From: Lumbricus rubellus
Lineage: Eukaryota > Annelida > Clitellata > Crassiclitellata > Lumbricidae
Reading direction: 5' to 3'
Assembly (NCBI GenBank): GCA_945859605.1
Contig: OX243825.1
Span: 19,549,967-19,613,966, forward strand
DNA length: 64,000 bases
The position numbers were made by a program, and so were the translations under genes. Below the pieces are notes generated by a model. That model saw nothing but the letters and a program-made list of their open reading frames with translations. It was not told the DNA's origin and ran no database searches. Shown piece by piece: positions 35,222 through 46,635 of this stretch. Numbering within the stretch: the stretch's first letter is position 1; each line of letters opens with the position of its first letter.

Positions 35222-35917
35222 TTAACCCTCTCACCCCTATAGCCCCACAGCAAGCGGAACGCCCACCCGATGGCCCTGAGAGAAAAGTAATATATAATAT
35301 ATAATATATAATATATAATAATATATAATACATATATATAATATAAAATATAATATATATATAATATATAATATAATAATTATATAATATATATATTATA
35401 TATAATATAAAATTAAATATATATATATATAATATATAATATAATTATATAATATATATATAATATATATAATATAATATATACAATAATAACAATAATA
35501 ATATATAATAATAATAATAATATATAATATATAATAATAATATATAAAATATATAGGCCTATAATATATATTTATATATAGTATATAATATATATATAAT
35601 ATATAATATATATTTATATATATTATATATATAATATAATATAATAATAATATATAATATATATAAAATATAATAATAATATATAATATATTATATATTA
35701 TATATTATAATAGATATATATATATATATATATAATATACAATATATAATATAATATAATATATATAATATATATCTATTATAATATATATATATATATA
35801 ATATATAATAGCCTTACTGGGATACGGTTTATACGTTGAAGCCTCTATAGCGCCCTTACGGGTATTTGTCAAAGACCACCAAGCCGCTATAGCGCCCATA
35901 CGGGGCAAGAGGGTTAA
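35222..35917. mobile_element. TTAA-flanked element with an expanded TA microsatellite core
   Basis: The left terminus TTAACCCTCTCACCCCTATAG and right terminus CTATAGCGCCC...GGGGCAAGAGGGTTAA are inverted, with TTAA at both ends, matching the piggyBac-type MITEs elsewhere in the window. The core (35283-35812) is almost entirely A/T with TATATAATA-type repeats. Confidence 0.65.
35283..35812. repeat. TA/TAA microsatellite, about 530 bp
   Basis: Irregular ATATA, ATAATA and TATATAT repeats with essentially no G or C apart from a short TAGGCCT interruption. Extreme composition makes strand slippage and cruciform formation likely. Confidence 0.95.
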
Positions 35918-36071
35918 TAGAATTAGCATTAAAGATCATTGGGTAACAATGCATGTCATTATTCTTTTGTTGTTAGTGCACGCATTCAGACAATTTAATT
36001 ATGTAATTAATCTATTCAGTTCAGCAAATGTCACTGGACAGGAATGGCGTTTGTGTTTAAGCATGTTGTCC

Positions 36072-36278
36072 AAGTGGTGGCGTCGTTGCCTTGAAGCCGG
36101 AAGGTTCGAGGTTCGAATCCACCTCGCCGCGTAAGGACCTTGGGCAAGTCCTTCACTCACAATTGCTCAGCGCTTCGGCGTGAAACTCCGATGCAGTGTA
36201 CGCTCTGCATTCGGGAGCGCCTCTGAGTAGCGTGAGCTTGAAGGGGCGCTATAACAAGTGCACATACAAACAAACAAG
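36072..36278 (+). mobile_element. tRNA-derived SINE (family 1)
   Basis: Plus-strand copy from AAGTGGTGGCGTCGTTGCC through B box GGTTCGAATCC, hairpin arms and CACATACAAACAAACAAG. The A box is truncated. It lies between the TA-rich element and the FBXW10 gene. Confidence 0.92.
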
Positions 36279-37167
36279 TAACTTGCATTTAACACCATGC
36301 AATTACTGGATTGTAAAGGCATGTCAACTTTTATACCGATTCCATAATTGCTTTGTCCCGCAATCCGAATGGAAACGGTTTTTGCATATTGACGTCTAGA
36401 TACTGAAACTACTCACAGACCAATAGTAATTAAGTTTGTAATTGATATATGAACCAAATTTGTAAAGCCTGACCCTGCAAAAATAACAAGCTGATCAATC
36501 ATGTGTGTTCCACTTGAATTCTATCGTTAATCACTGATTTCGATTAATTGTGTAATGAAGAGTGGGATCATGTTCTGAATTCATTACCATGCTTGAACAA
36601 AGGTTTTTTTCTCATTAGTTTCATGTTTGCTTCCCTTGGTATGCATGCTCTGTATATAATAATGGTTCTCTGTTCATTGCAGCTTGCTTAGCAGTGATGG
36701 CGTATGTACTTTTACCGTAATATCTGACACTAGATGTTTGCTGTTTGGACTGCGTATAACAGCTGTACTGATTGAATGAACTTTTTTCTGTTCCCGGAAC
36801 TAAATTTTGAAATTTTCTCTTTGAATATGTTTGTTTTGCTAAGTATCACCCGTTGTCTCAACTCAGTTGATTCCTTTTTCTTATGGATTGTGCTCCATAG
36901 GCTGCCTGTTTGCCTGTCTGCCTGACTGTCTGTCTGTCTGCCTGTCTCTCAGTGGTCCAACCTTCTGGGTATCGACTCTAGCTGGGCTATGGTCCTTTAG
37001 AAACCAGCGCTAGGCAAGTTTGCTTCTAGTGTTTGTTAGCATCTAAATTATATGCGTGGATTTATTGGTTGATTGATTGATTGATTTAGTGATCAATTGA
37101 ATTTTGTGATCTCTTGTGATCCAGGAAGTTGCTGTGTTGTGGATTTATAAAGACGTTTTGATTCATT

Positions 37168-37552
37168 ATGGGTGAATTTTTAGTTGTGTTTCTATTCAAT
37201 ATGGGTGAATTTTTAGTTGTGTTTCAATTCAATATGGGTGAATTTTTAGTTGTGTTTCAATTCAATATGGGTGAATTTTTAGTTGTGTTTCTATTCATTA
37301 TGGATGAATTTTTAGTTGTGTTTCTATTCAATATGGGTGAATTTTTAGTTGTGTTTCTATTCAATATGGGTGAATTTTTAGTTGTGTTTCTATTCAATAT
37401 GGGTGAATTTTTAGTTGTGTTTCTATTCAATATGGGTGAATTTTTAGTTGTGTTTCTATTCAATATGGGTGAATTTTAAGTTGTGTAAACTTCTATTCAA
37501 TATGGGTGAATTTTTAGTTGTGTTTCTATTCAATATGAGTGAATTTTTAGTT
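37168..37552. repeat. 33-bp minisatellite upstream of FBXW10
   Basis: About eleven tandem copies of ATGGGTGAATTTTTAGTTGT plus GTTTCTATTCAAT. As 33 is a multiple of three, both strands stay open through most copies (an MGEFLVVFLFN repeat on plus, NRNTTKNSPIL on minus). The frame breaks at a variant unit near 37477. It lies about 55 bp before the acceptor of the first FBXW10 coding exon, so it is most simply intronic. I do not call it a gene. Confidence 0.93.
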
Positions 37553-37616
37553 CTTTTATCAAGTGTTGTCTCAGTCCAATAATATAAATGCGTTAATTCA
37601 TTTCAGGAAGCCAACG

Positions 37617-40600
37617 ATGAAGCATCCAGACAAGTCGCTTGAAACGTTCGAATTTAATCTTGGAAAGGTTTTCGACCTCTTCTGTCGAAGCTACGCCTCG
37701 GGAATATGCGGATCATGCGAGCTGTGCCAGCTTAAGAACAATTTCGTTCGTGTGAGGGAGTGGTTCTATCGCGCGAGCGACATATCGCAGCGTCGTTTTT
37801 TGATTGGCCTTATCGAGAGACTGAGGAGTATCGACCTTGTGCGAAGTATCGTACGGATACTCAATCCGTTGAATGCCAAAGACTTGGTTTACGTCTGCTC
37901 ACGCAGTTTTCCTAGTCTCGAAACGGACAGGCCAACGATAAGCGAAGATCGGGCGCTAGATGGGGACAAACTAAACAAGTCCATCGAAGAAACGTGGGAT
38001 TGGTTCCAGTCGAGTAGTTACTGGACCAAAGCCAATTTTCTGTTGGCGCTCTTCCAGATTTGCAAATCGCATCTGCTGCATACGGTTGGTCTTCAGTCGT
38101 TTGCGTTGTTGCAAGTCTACGAGAAAAATGAAGTGAACCAGGACTTGAAAGGTATTTCTGAGAATGATAATTTCGCTTAACCCTTTACCGGTTCATTTTT
38201 CCCGTTAAGCTCATGTTTTCAGCGTATATTCTCGGGGCAAACGGGTAAAGGGTTAATATAATCTTTGTACTCAACAATGAGTTTTTGTGTGTGTATGGCT
38301 GTATGCCAGTTCTTAAGTCAGACTGTTGTGAATTTGTTTTTTAAAAACTCTATATATCTGGGTTTCACTCTCAGTATACATATGTATTTGTCTGAGATTC
38401 CTTTTGAAGAAGCTGTCAATTACTGTGTGCTTTATCATTATGACACACTGTAGAAGACAGTTGATTAGATGTATCCAGAAGCCTGTCCCAGTTGCTCTTT
38501 TACGACCTATATGATTTTATATTTCGACAAGCTTATCTGCAAGTTTGGAAAGTGCTCGAAGAGCTGAAATGTTTACGTCAGAATGACTCCTACAGAAATG
38601 TAGAACCAAACCAATGTACGGGACAAATTCGATTGACTTGAATGCTTTCAACCTCAGTTGTCGTTTAAAATTATTAAATTTTAAAGCCATAACTTTTGCT
38701 GCATGAACGTTTATCCAATTCTTCCTTCACTAAATATATTTAAGAACTTTGTAAGACAAACTGTTTTTTTAACTTTTAGATGACTTGGAAGCGTCGTCCA
38801 TTGCATCAAGTCACTACACGTTTTCTCGCGAGAACTATCCAGACATCTTTACGTCTCTCTACAATCATAAGATATCCTGCCTTAGTCAGGATGATTGCCA
38901 GGAAGAGCAGGCTTCATCAAGGACACTTAACATGGCTGATTGGTCAGACAACCGGACGGACGAAGTTACTAGTAGAAAAGTTTTGCAAATGTTATATACC
39001 AATATCAGTTCAGAGGAACTGTCAGATTTTAAGGACTTCATTCGATATTTGCCTGTCCATTTGTCGAAATATATTCTCCGTCTTCTTGATCAGACTTCTC
39101 TGTCGAACTGTCGACATGTCAGTCAACTCTGGCAGACTCTTGCACAAGAAGTCAGCCGTGAGTCGCGTTTCAGGCATAATATGAAAAAGAATGTTGAACT
39201 TATGCAGGTTAGGATTTTTTTAACCTTTTCCTTGATTTTAAACTATTGTAAATTTTCTGAATTAAAAACTGTTCGGCTTTTTTGGTCTCAGTGTGTGTAT
39301 GTAGAACTCATGCTGGTTTGGAAAAAGATTTATCTTTAAATTCCTTGTGTTTAGACTCTTGTAAATTTTGTCAATAAAAACTGTATGGGTTTTTGTGCTC
39401 AGTATATGTATGCAAGCCTACATACTGTAGGTCCAATTTCATATATTGCATACTAAATGCACACAAATTGGCATTACAAATACTTTCGATTGTTGATCAC
39501 AGTGTTTTCTTGCAATTGTATTTGTAATTATGACAGTTTATATAGCATTGTAAGTAGCAGGTTTCTTCTATGATGCTACAACTGTTAGTGCAAAAATTAC
39601 AGGGACATAGCGGTATTCGGTCACATTGAGTTAGCGGATATTCTTTAATAATTGCCTTAAAAGATGCTATTATTCTTATATGTATACCAGGTAGATTCCA
39701 ACCGTAATGTACAATGTTTGTACATGATGTGTTGTGCTTTCAATGTACACAATCTGTTGTGCTAACAATGTGCACGATATGTTGCACTTGCAATGTACAG
39801 TTACAGTGTACACGTTATATATTGTGCTGTGAAGGTAATCGACTTGACTATTGTAACTGCCTACAGGGTGCTTCAGCCGAGGTGTGCAATCCGTGCTATG
39901 CCAACGATGTAACAGTTGCTGTGCCAAATGTTGTCTGCAACGGCTGGGATATCATGGAATCAGGGAGTGGACCTTCCTATCCAGTCGAAAACAAACCTCT
40001 TTTTGCGGATGCATATGCTGGTTGTTCTACACGGAAAATCCTCATGGAAGAGAGAAACATTTACTGTGGCCCATACAACGTGATGAAAGTTGCAGACAGG
40101 TTAGAAAGTTTTAGTCAAAACAATCATTCTATAAGTCTGAGTAAAAGTTGTGAATTCTTAAGTGATGATTTGTTGTCATACACAGTTACACACCTTTTTT
40201 ATTCCCGCAGTGCGTTTGCATGCGGTTCATTAAAGTATATACTTACTTACTTACTTTGTAATGTGTAGCGCTGACCCATCTCGAGTTGTACACATGGACA
40301 GCACAAGACTTATCGCTGTCGGAGGAAGTGACAAACGAGTTCATCTCATCAACGCTGAAAGTCGTCAACCGCTGGATCCAGTCATTTCAGGCCATGCAGG
40401 ATCGGTCAGGTGCGTCTTAATTGACGAGAAGCAAGGATTTGTCATCAGTGGAAGTTTTGACACAAGCATCAGGTATAATTAGTTCTCTTTAGCCGTGGTT
40501 GGGTCGGGAGCGCTTCTGAGTAGATATTCTTGAAGAGGCGCTATATAAATGTCTGAAATGAATGAATGAATGAATGAATTAAACTTAAAACTGTTCTTTT

Positions 40601-43600
40601 TGGGTGCACTGGAGTCGGGAGCACCTCTGAGTAGTGTTTTTTTCTTCAAGGGGCGCTATATAAATTTCCGAATGAATGAATTAGTGAATGATTCAACATG
40701 CCAAAAATGTGGATGAAGAAATATATGTTTATTAGATTTAGCACTTTTAAGACTTTGCACCTGTTGTGTTAGCAGAATTTTGAAGAAAACTTGTGGTCAA
40801 TCTTTTTAGAAAATGGTCTTTGCTTACAAAGAAATGCCTGAAGATTCTTCATGGCCATTCTGAAACCGTTGTCTGCCTGAACCTCAGTGGCAGTTTACTG
40901 GCTTCTGGTTCAGTTGACAAAACCTGCAAAGGTAAGAGCAGGTTTGCAGTTAAATCTTTTAACTCTTTAATGCCGAGGTGGTAGTAACTGGTATGGGAAA
41001 TTCTATACCCTCCGGCATTAAAGGGTTAAACGTGCACAGTTACACACCTTTTTTCATGTATAAACATGTATTGTTAAACAAATATAGGTAGTCATTTTTA
41101 ATTTATTGGGTCTCGTCTGTGGTGTGCAGAATTTCGGTTAGCTTGATGGAGAACAAAGGAGACTGTGGAAGATTACTTCCAGTTCAAACTCTGCAAGTAT
41201 GATAGCAATATGACTTTGCGATACTGGATTCAACTTAGCATTCTGCTTGAGAAATTTTTAAAGTTCTATAGTGAACTAAAACTCTGCAATTTAATATGCT
41301 GACAATAATGGAAATCTTTATGTAGTACACTGGACAAAGCTACTTCCAGCTATTTGATATAAATTTCCAAGCTGAGAGCAGGGTACACTTCAGTAGCTTT
41401 TATAGATAATTGTTGCTTTTAATTTTTGTAATCATTCATTTGAATCAATGCTTTTATCGTTACTGACCCCGTTTATGTAATTATTTTTGGCAGTTTAGTG
41501 TACAACAGTCTACTTTATCTGTATCTCTTAAAGTGATTGATTGTATGTATGTGTGTATGTGCACTTTTTATAGCGCCCCTTCAAGATTACTACTCAGAAG
41601 CGCTCCAGACTACAGCACGGACACTGAATTGGAGTTTCACGCTGAAGTGCTGAGCAATTGCGAGTGAAGGACTTGCCCAAGGTCCCTATGCAGCAGATTG
41701 AGGTGGATTTAATCCTGCAACCCTCTGGCTGCAAGGCAACAAACATACCCACAACACCACCAACCCCACAATACGATTGTAACCAATTAACTGGATTTTG
41801 TGTGTGTTATCTTCATTAGTCTGGAACATAGAAACAGGAAAATGCTTGAAAAGTTTCAAGCACAAAACCTCCGTGACATCTGTTGCAATATCAGCCGATC
41901 TCTGCATTAGTGGCAGCAGCGATTCGCAAGTCAAAGTCTGGCATCTCAGCTCCGGATCGCTTATCAAGGTCGGTTGATAAACAATACCGTTTGTACTTGA
42001 AAGTATAGTTGTTGATACTTATCAGCACTTCTTTTATCACAATCTACTAATTAACAATGTTAGCTATTTTTTTCTTATATTTTCTGTTATTGGCCAGCAT
42101 ATATATATCTATGTGGCTTTTGGGAGTGTGCTCAATGTCGTGTTATTGTCTGTGGCTTTCTAGATCACTAAGCTGGTTGATAATCAACAGTCTGCAGTCA
42201 TTGTTTTATCTGTTGTAAATTGAAACATAGTCTGAATGGTCAGAAGGCAGGCTGCAGTAATTAATGAGCACTTTGGAGAACATCATTTTTGTCCAGATTT
42301 ATAAGAGGGTACCCAGGTTGATGTTAGGAATGGTATGTTTGATGTTGGATACTGTTTGACGATTATAGGCCTACTAAGCTGTCTGTTTTGACACATTGTG
42401 CCTAGAACTAGACTACAGATTCTGAAGTTATGGCATGAGAGTTGGTCTCAATGACAAAAGGTCAAGAGATTTGTCAACGATTATTATGTGCAATGCATTT
42501 AATTCTGCGCTTTATGGACTAAACGTTCAGCACGTTTTATTGCATCCTGATTGCCAAGGGTTAAATGGTTTTTAATCGGGCAGTGTAGGGTTAAATGATC
42601 TTCCTGGTTTATTTTTCAGAAGTTGACTGGACATCAGAAGTCAATAACCGCCATCGTTTTCGATCGTTGGCATATAGTTACCAGCGCCATGGACAGCTAC
42701 GCATATGTTTGGAGCAGCCAGGGAAACTACACGAAATGTCTAACAGCTCTTCATCACCCCAAGTGAGTGTGTTTCATCTCTGTATTTTTTGGTAACCCGA
42801 CTACGACCTCCTTCGGACTACTCTTGTGGACAGCCCTTCTGACTAGACACAGCGCTTGTGAATAAGCTGGTGCCCTATGCTTTAGAGATTTGGAGATTGC
42901 GATTTCATCTGCTGTTGTGTAAGAAAGATTCTATCTTAAGGAGAACAATCCACTGAGCTAGTCCGAAGTGTTGAGCATTAGTGACTTGCCATTTAGCCTT
43001 GGCATTTAGGGGCAGATGGCCAATCCTGTTTCTCAGATCTTTCCATTGACGTTGCATGTTCATTGTTCTCATTTCATATTAACCAAATTCGTTAGGGGTG
43101 CAAATGGAACAGAAATCTCCAAGTTTTCTTTAACCCTTTCATGCCGAGATGGTAGTAAATGGTATGGGAAATCCTATGCCCTCCGGCATTAAAGGGTTAA
43201 GTCTGATTAGATTTTAACTACTGCACTATCACACACCCGTCCAACCTAAACTGTTGTACACATTATGAAATTTTTAGCTGACATTTCAAAATGTAATAAC
43301 ACTGTTGTGCATGGGCGCCCGCAGACATTTTTGCAGGAGGGGGCAAAGCACAATGGTCACAGTCAAATTTTTATCAAGAATTTGAAAATGCAAAGCAGAA
43401 AATTAAGAGCACGGCTATTTTTCTATAATTATCTCAGTTTCACGTTGTGTATAGTTAGTAACATTAGCATTTTTAGTGCGAAGAAATTTTTTAAAAACCC
43501 AAAAGTAGAAGTTATAAATAGGAAATCGATTTTCCATGTGGGGGCAAGTGCCCCCTCTTGCCCCTATGTGCGGGCGCCCATGCTGTTGTGTGTTTACAAT

Positions 43601-45672
43601 TCTTGTAGGAGTTAGGGATGATTTGTCTGGTACCCTAATAAACTTGGATATTCGTATAAAACATTAGCATGCAACAAAGTCTATTTATGTCTTGTGTCTA
43701 TTTTTAGCGCCGTTCTCTGCGTCGTGTTTAAGTATCTTCGAGTCGTTACTGGTTGCGCTGACGGCAAGATCCGCATCTGGAACGTTGTCAGTGGTCAATG
43801 TCAGAGAATCCTTCGCGGAAACAGTCACAGCGATCCGATCTTGCACCTCACGGCAACCGATAACAGGTCAGCAGCAAATATCACACGATTTCTTCATTTT
43901 TAAAACTTCTTTGCTTAACCCGTTTACCGTGAAATAAAAATTTTCTTAGTAAAAATTGGACGAGTTAACTCGGGGATCACGGTAAAGGGGTTAATGGATA
44001 TGTGGGCTCAACGCATGTGTGCCAGGGTTTTTTAGTGTGGAGTTCTACATAAAATTTTGCAGTTCTAAATATATTTGTGCAGTTGTATAAACACTTCTGT
44101 GCAGTTAAAAAATAGTTTAAAAGGTCATTGTTATCTGATTGGAGTAAGTTACCATGGAGATTGGTAGGGAGAGAATGTCACCAGGGTTGTGCAGTTTTAA
44201 AAATTCGTTAAAAGAAGTGCTGATATGTGCATGTAAATACTTTGGCTGGCTGGTAATACTAATTTTTCTTGTTATGCAGGATTCTTGTGAATACGAAAAG
44301 CTGTGTGCTGATGATGAACTTCGAACCTCTTGAATATGACTACAGCCTGCGTGACGATAAGATGCCCCCAGTGCTTCAGAAGCCAATGCGCAGTCTGTCG
44401 AAGGCTCAGTTCCAGCCGCGTTCCTACATCCGCGCTCAACGCATGATTCTCTCCGGCGCCACAGATTCAAAAATCATTCGGCATGATGATATTGACGACA
44501 CCAGACCAACGACTCGCAGTGGATCTAAGGAAGCGAAGAGTTGTCAGATGGAGAGATCTTGGGGTCGAGTCAGCCCCAAGGACACATCACACGTTCATGA
44601 CTCTTGTGGTCCAACGTCAAAAGATGGTACTTCGAAAGAGTTGGAAGTTGCACAAACGAGAGGCACTGTAGCGATTTCAAGATACGAATCCACGGCCGCT
44701 GATCAAGTTGAATCTGCGGATGTGAATAAACGCAATCAGAGACGAACCAGCTGGGCGTTTGAACATGGTGTTCTCAACGGACAGAAGAACATGAGTCTCG
44801 CAGATACGAGTCTACTTCTGAAATCACAGATCCGAGCAAAAGGCCCGATCCGACCGCCAGATTTTGTTGCGAGGGCCGTGACGGTTATCCAGGCATCGAT
44901 GAGACCGAACGAGGATGACGACAACCTTGAGATGAATCGAAGAGAACGAGAGTTGATGAGGATGAGTGAGTCACGCCGTCCGTTTTCATCACCCAGTCGA
45001 GTTGATCCGAGAACCAAAGTTGCCGTGACGCAGATGGATCTGGAAAAGTTCCGAACCGTTCCTTTGGCGGAAGCTTCAAATAATGGTAAAATGGCTGCTG
45101 CCTTAGAAACAAAGCCACCTAACAAAGACAGGACAGGGACTGAATATATGATGCGGAGATCCAAATCGAGCTTGAACAATAATTCATGTGTTGTCTCGCC
45201 ACACATCGCCATGATCCGACCGCACACGTCAGCCGCTGTTCGGACAAGTGACTTGCTGGATGCGATGCGAATGAGACCAAAGAGTTCTCTGTCAAGGGTA
45301 AATAACATTAGACAGAACGTCACAACATCCTCTGATGGCTTTACCATGGTTCCAATGCTCATGTACCCAAAGGAGTTGACAAATCGTATCGATGAGCTCA
45401 GAGAGCACAGGTTTGTGGCCAGTGCAAAGCCGCAAGATAGCAGCCCAGCAAATGATGGACGCTGGTCAAAGCTGACCAGTGAAATGGTCAGTCCGTACAG
45501 CGATCCACTAAGAAGTCGAATTGATTTGCAGCTGTTAACGCATCAGCAGTTTCTCGATCAGATGCGACGAGCTAAACTGCTTCATGAAGAGGCGGAAGCC
45601 AGTAAAAGATCGGAGGAAGAGAGAAAGAAGAAAGCAGCGTGGTTACAAGGAATCAAAAGCACGTCCTATTGA
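37617..45672 (+). CDS. FBXW10: FBXW10, F-box and WD40 repeat protein
   Basis: Nine exons with GT-AG borders and matching phases: 37617-38151, 38780-39207, 39867-40099, 40269-40472, 40810-40931, 41820-41968, 42620-42762, 43708-43866, 44280-45672; 1121 codons. The N-terminus carries CGSCELC and WFYRASDISQRRF, as in vertebrate FBXW10. The F-box is at about 263-308 (FKDFIRYLPVHLSKYILRLL). A conserved linker ILMEERNIYCGPYN precedes the WD40 repeats at about 400-660 (GHAGSVRCVLIDEKQG, KVWNIETGKCLKSFKH, GCADGKIRIWNVVSGQC). By family knowledge the F-box docks SKP1-cullin and the propeller binds substrate. The last exon adds about 460 residues, Ser/Arg/Lys-rich and poorly conserved, ending in a charged helix. 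An acceptor TTTCAG ends at 37606, ten bases before the ATG, so an upstream untranslated or short coding exon is likely. Confidence 0.93.
38177..38256. mobile_element. TTAA-flanked palindromic MITE
   Basis: Begins TTAACCCTTTACCGGTTC and ends GGGTAAAGGGTTAA. Located in FBXW10 intron 1, 26 bp after the exon 1 donor. The inner CGTATATTCTCGGGGCAAAC is shared with the decayed copy at 1806-1884. Confidence 0.78.
40491..40692 (+). mobile_element. Two consecutive LINE-type 3' tails with GAATG repeats
   Basis: Segments 40491-40580 and about 40600-40692 each contain a GGAGCGCTTCTGAGTAG or GGAGCACCTCTGAGTAG arm, a GAGGCGCTATATAAAT or GGGGCGCTATATAAAT arm, and an AATGAATGAATG tail. The second begins AAACTGTTCTTTTTGGGTGC, as at 57597 and 61450. 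Both lie in the FBXW10 intron before exon 40810-40931. Confidence 0.8.
40959..41029. mobile_element. TTAA-flanked palindromic MITE
   Basis: Begins TTAACTCTTTAATGCCGAGG and ends CCGGCATTAAAGGGTTAA; the inverse orientation of 16525-16595 with very similar sequence. Located 27 bp after the donor of FBXW10 exon 40810-40931. Confidence 0.8.
41551..41768 (-). mobile_element. tRNA-derived SINE (family 1, older subfamily)
   Basis: Reverse copy ending about 50 bp before FBXW10 exon 41820-41968. B box decayed (GGATTTAATCC), A-box region ACAACACCACC, body TTTCACGCTGAAG. Matches the 18850 copy more than the 4047 copy. Confidence 0.85.
43130..43200. mobile_element. TTAA-flanked palindromic MITE
   Basis: Begins TTAACCCTTTCATGCCGAGA and ends CGGCATTAAAGGGTTAA; same 71-bp subfamily as 40959-41029. 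Located in the FBXW10 intron before exon 43708-43866. Confidence 0.8.
43310..43582. mobile_element. hAT-like MITE with CATGGGCGCCCGC termini
   Basis: Begins CATGGGCGCCCGCAG and ends GCGGGCGCCCATG, flanked by a perfect 8-bp duplication CTGTTGTG (43302-43309, 43583-43590). Near each end a GGGGGCAA motif is followed by AT-rich DNA. Inside an FBXW10 intron. Confidence 0.87.
43915..43994. mobile_element. TTAA-flanked palindromic MITE
   Basis: Begins TTAACCCGTTTACCGTGA and ends TCACGGTAAAGGGGTTAA. Located in the last FBXW10 intron, next to the hAT-like element at 44023. Confidence 0.72.
44023..44222. mobile_element. hAT-like MITE, family B copy 3
   Basis: Begins CAGGGTTTTTTAGTGTGG and ends AAAAGAAGTGCTG. 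Flanked by ATGTGTGC and ATATGTGC (seven of eight bases match). The interior (TTGCAGTTCTAAAT, GTGCAGTT repeats) aligns with the copies at 6499 and 12645. It ends 57 bp before the last FBXW10 exon. Confidence 0.78.
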
Positions 45673-45755
45673 ACACCGTGTTCACAGGGTTATACCGTAC
45701 ATGATCGTCTTCATTCCGCTTCATTTTTATTTAGCTCCATTGTTATGTTGCATGC

Positions 45756-46005
45756 CAGGGGCGGATACAGAAATTTTCCAAGGGTGGGACAAAAAAAATT
45801 CCTTCGGGTCTGGAAAAATTTTGCTGATCCTGGGCAGAAAAATCTGACGACTTTTTTTAGTTATCCGATCGAAAAGTCAGAAACATACCAATTTCTCATC
45901 CTAAAAAAGTTCATGCCTTTTTTTCAAACCGAATGGGGGGTCACAATACATGGGCATTCCTAAATGGGGAGTTCCATGGTCAGATTGCCCCTGGATCCGC
46001 CCCTG
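45756..46005. mobile_element. hAT-like MITE with CAGGGGCGGATCCAG termini
   Basis: Begins CAGGGGCGGATACAG and ends CTGGATCCGCCCCTG, flanked by TTGCATGC and TTGCATGT (seven of eight bases match). Located about 85 bp after the FBXW10 stop, so it is probably transcribed within the 3' UTR. Confidence 0.85.
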
Positions 46006-46558
46006 TTGCATGTATAAATGACAAATTTTGCATATACACAGATACACGTATAATTCTATGCAAAGATGTTTGATATATGAAGTGGAAATACGAAAACTAC
46101 TTGATGCAATATCCTTTGTGCTTTTATCTAATTATTTTTGTATCATGTCATAGAATGCATAATCTGTGATTAATTTGTCAATATAAAAATTATTAGCTTT
46201 GCAAAATTGATATATTATTTATAAATTATTTTGTTCCAAGAATGCTTTTCAAATAATGTTTAGGATGTTAATTGTCTCGCTATCATTTTTAACTGAATTT
46301 TATATTGATTTTGTAGCTGACCTTGGACATTTGCACTTGAATTTAGGATAAATTCTTCTGTTTTCTAAACTGTCATTAAATCAGTAGACACAGTGACACG
46401 CTGTATTGCAACATTTATTATCATGCTAGTAAAGAATGCTAATAATCATTTGTTGCTGCTATTTAATGTGTTAAACTGTTAACTTTATAGTTTGCTTCAA
46501 TGCTGTCAATTTATAATTGCAATTGCTTCTAATGTATCTGTTGAGTGTATAATCATGT

Positions 46559-46564
46559 AATAAA
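46559..46564 (+). terminator. AATAAA polyadenylation signal for FBXW10
   Basis: Canonical AATAAA on the plus strand about 890 bp after the FBXW10 stop, in AT-rich DNA. It is the best-placed candidate before the minus-strand RBM28-like exon; actual use is inferred. Confidence 0.45.
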
Positions 46565-46635
46565 CTATTCTGACTTGAGAATTGAGTAATCCAGTTGTAT
46601 TAATTCGGAGAAATAAAATATCTGATTTAACTAAC

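Larger units (their letters stand above)
45673..46630 (+). other. FBXW10 3' flank and probable 3' UTR
   Basis: AT-rich DNA after the stop with an inserted hAT-like element (45756-46005). A polyadenylation signal lies at 46559-46564, about 890 bp past the stop. No other coding sequence seen. Confidence 0.6.

Noticed and set aside
37168..37479. 103-codon repetitive protein (MGEFLVVFLFN repeats)
   Set aside because: Open only because the minisatellite unit is a multiple of three; the minus strand is equally open, and no domain or splice context supports it.
44736..45362. 208-codon minus-strand frame
   Set aside because: Shadow of the last FBXW10 exon; the plus-strand frame is continuous with the WD40 exons.
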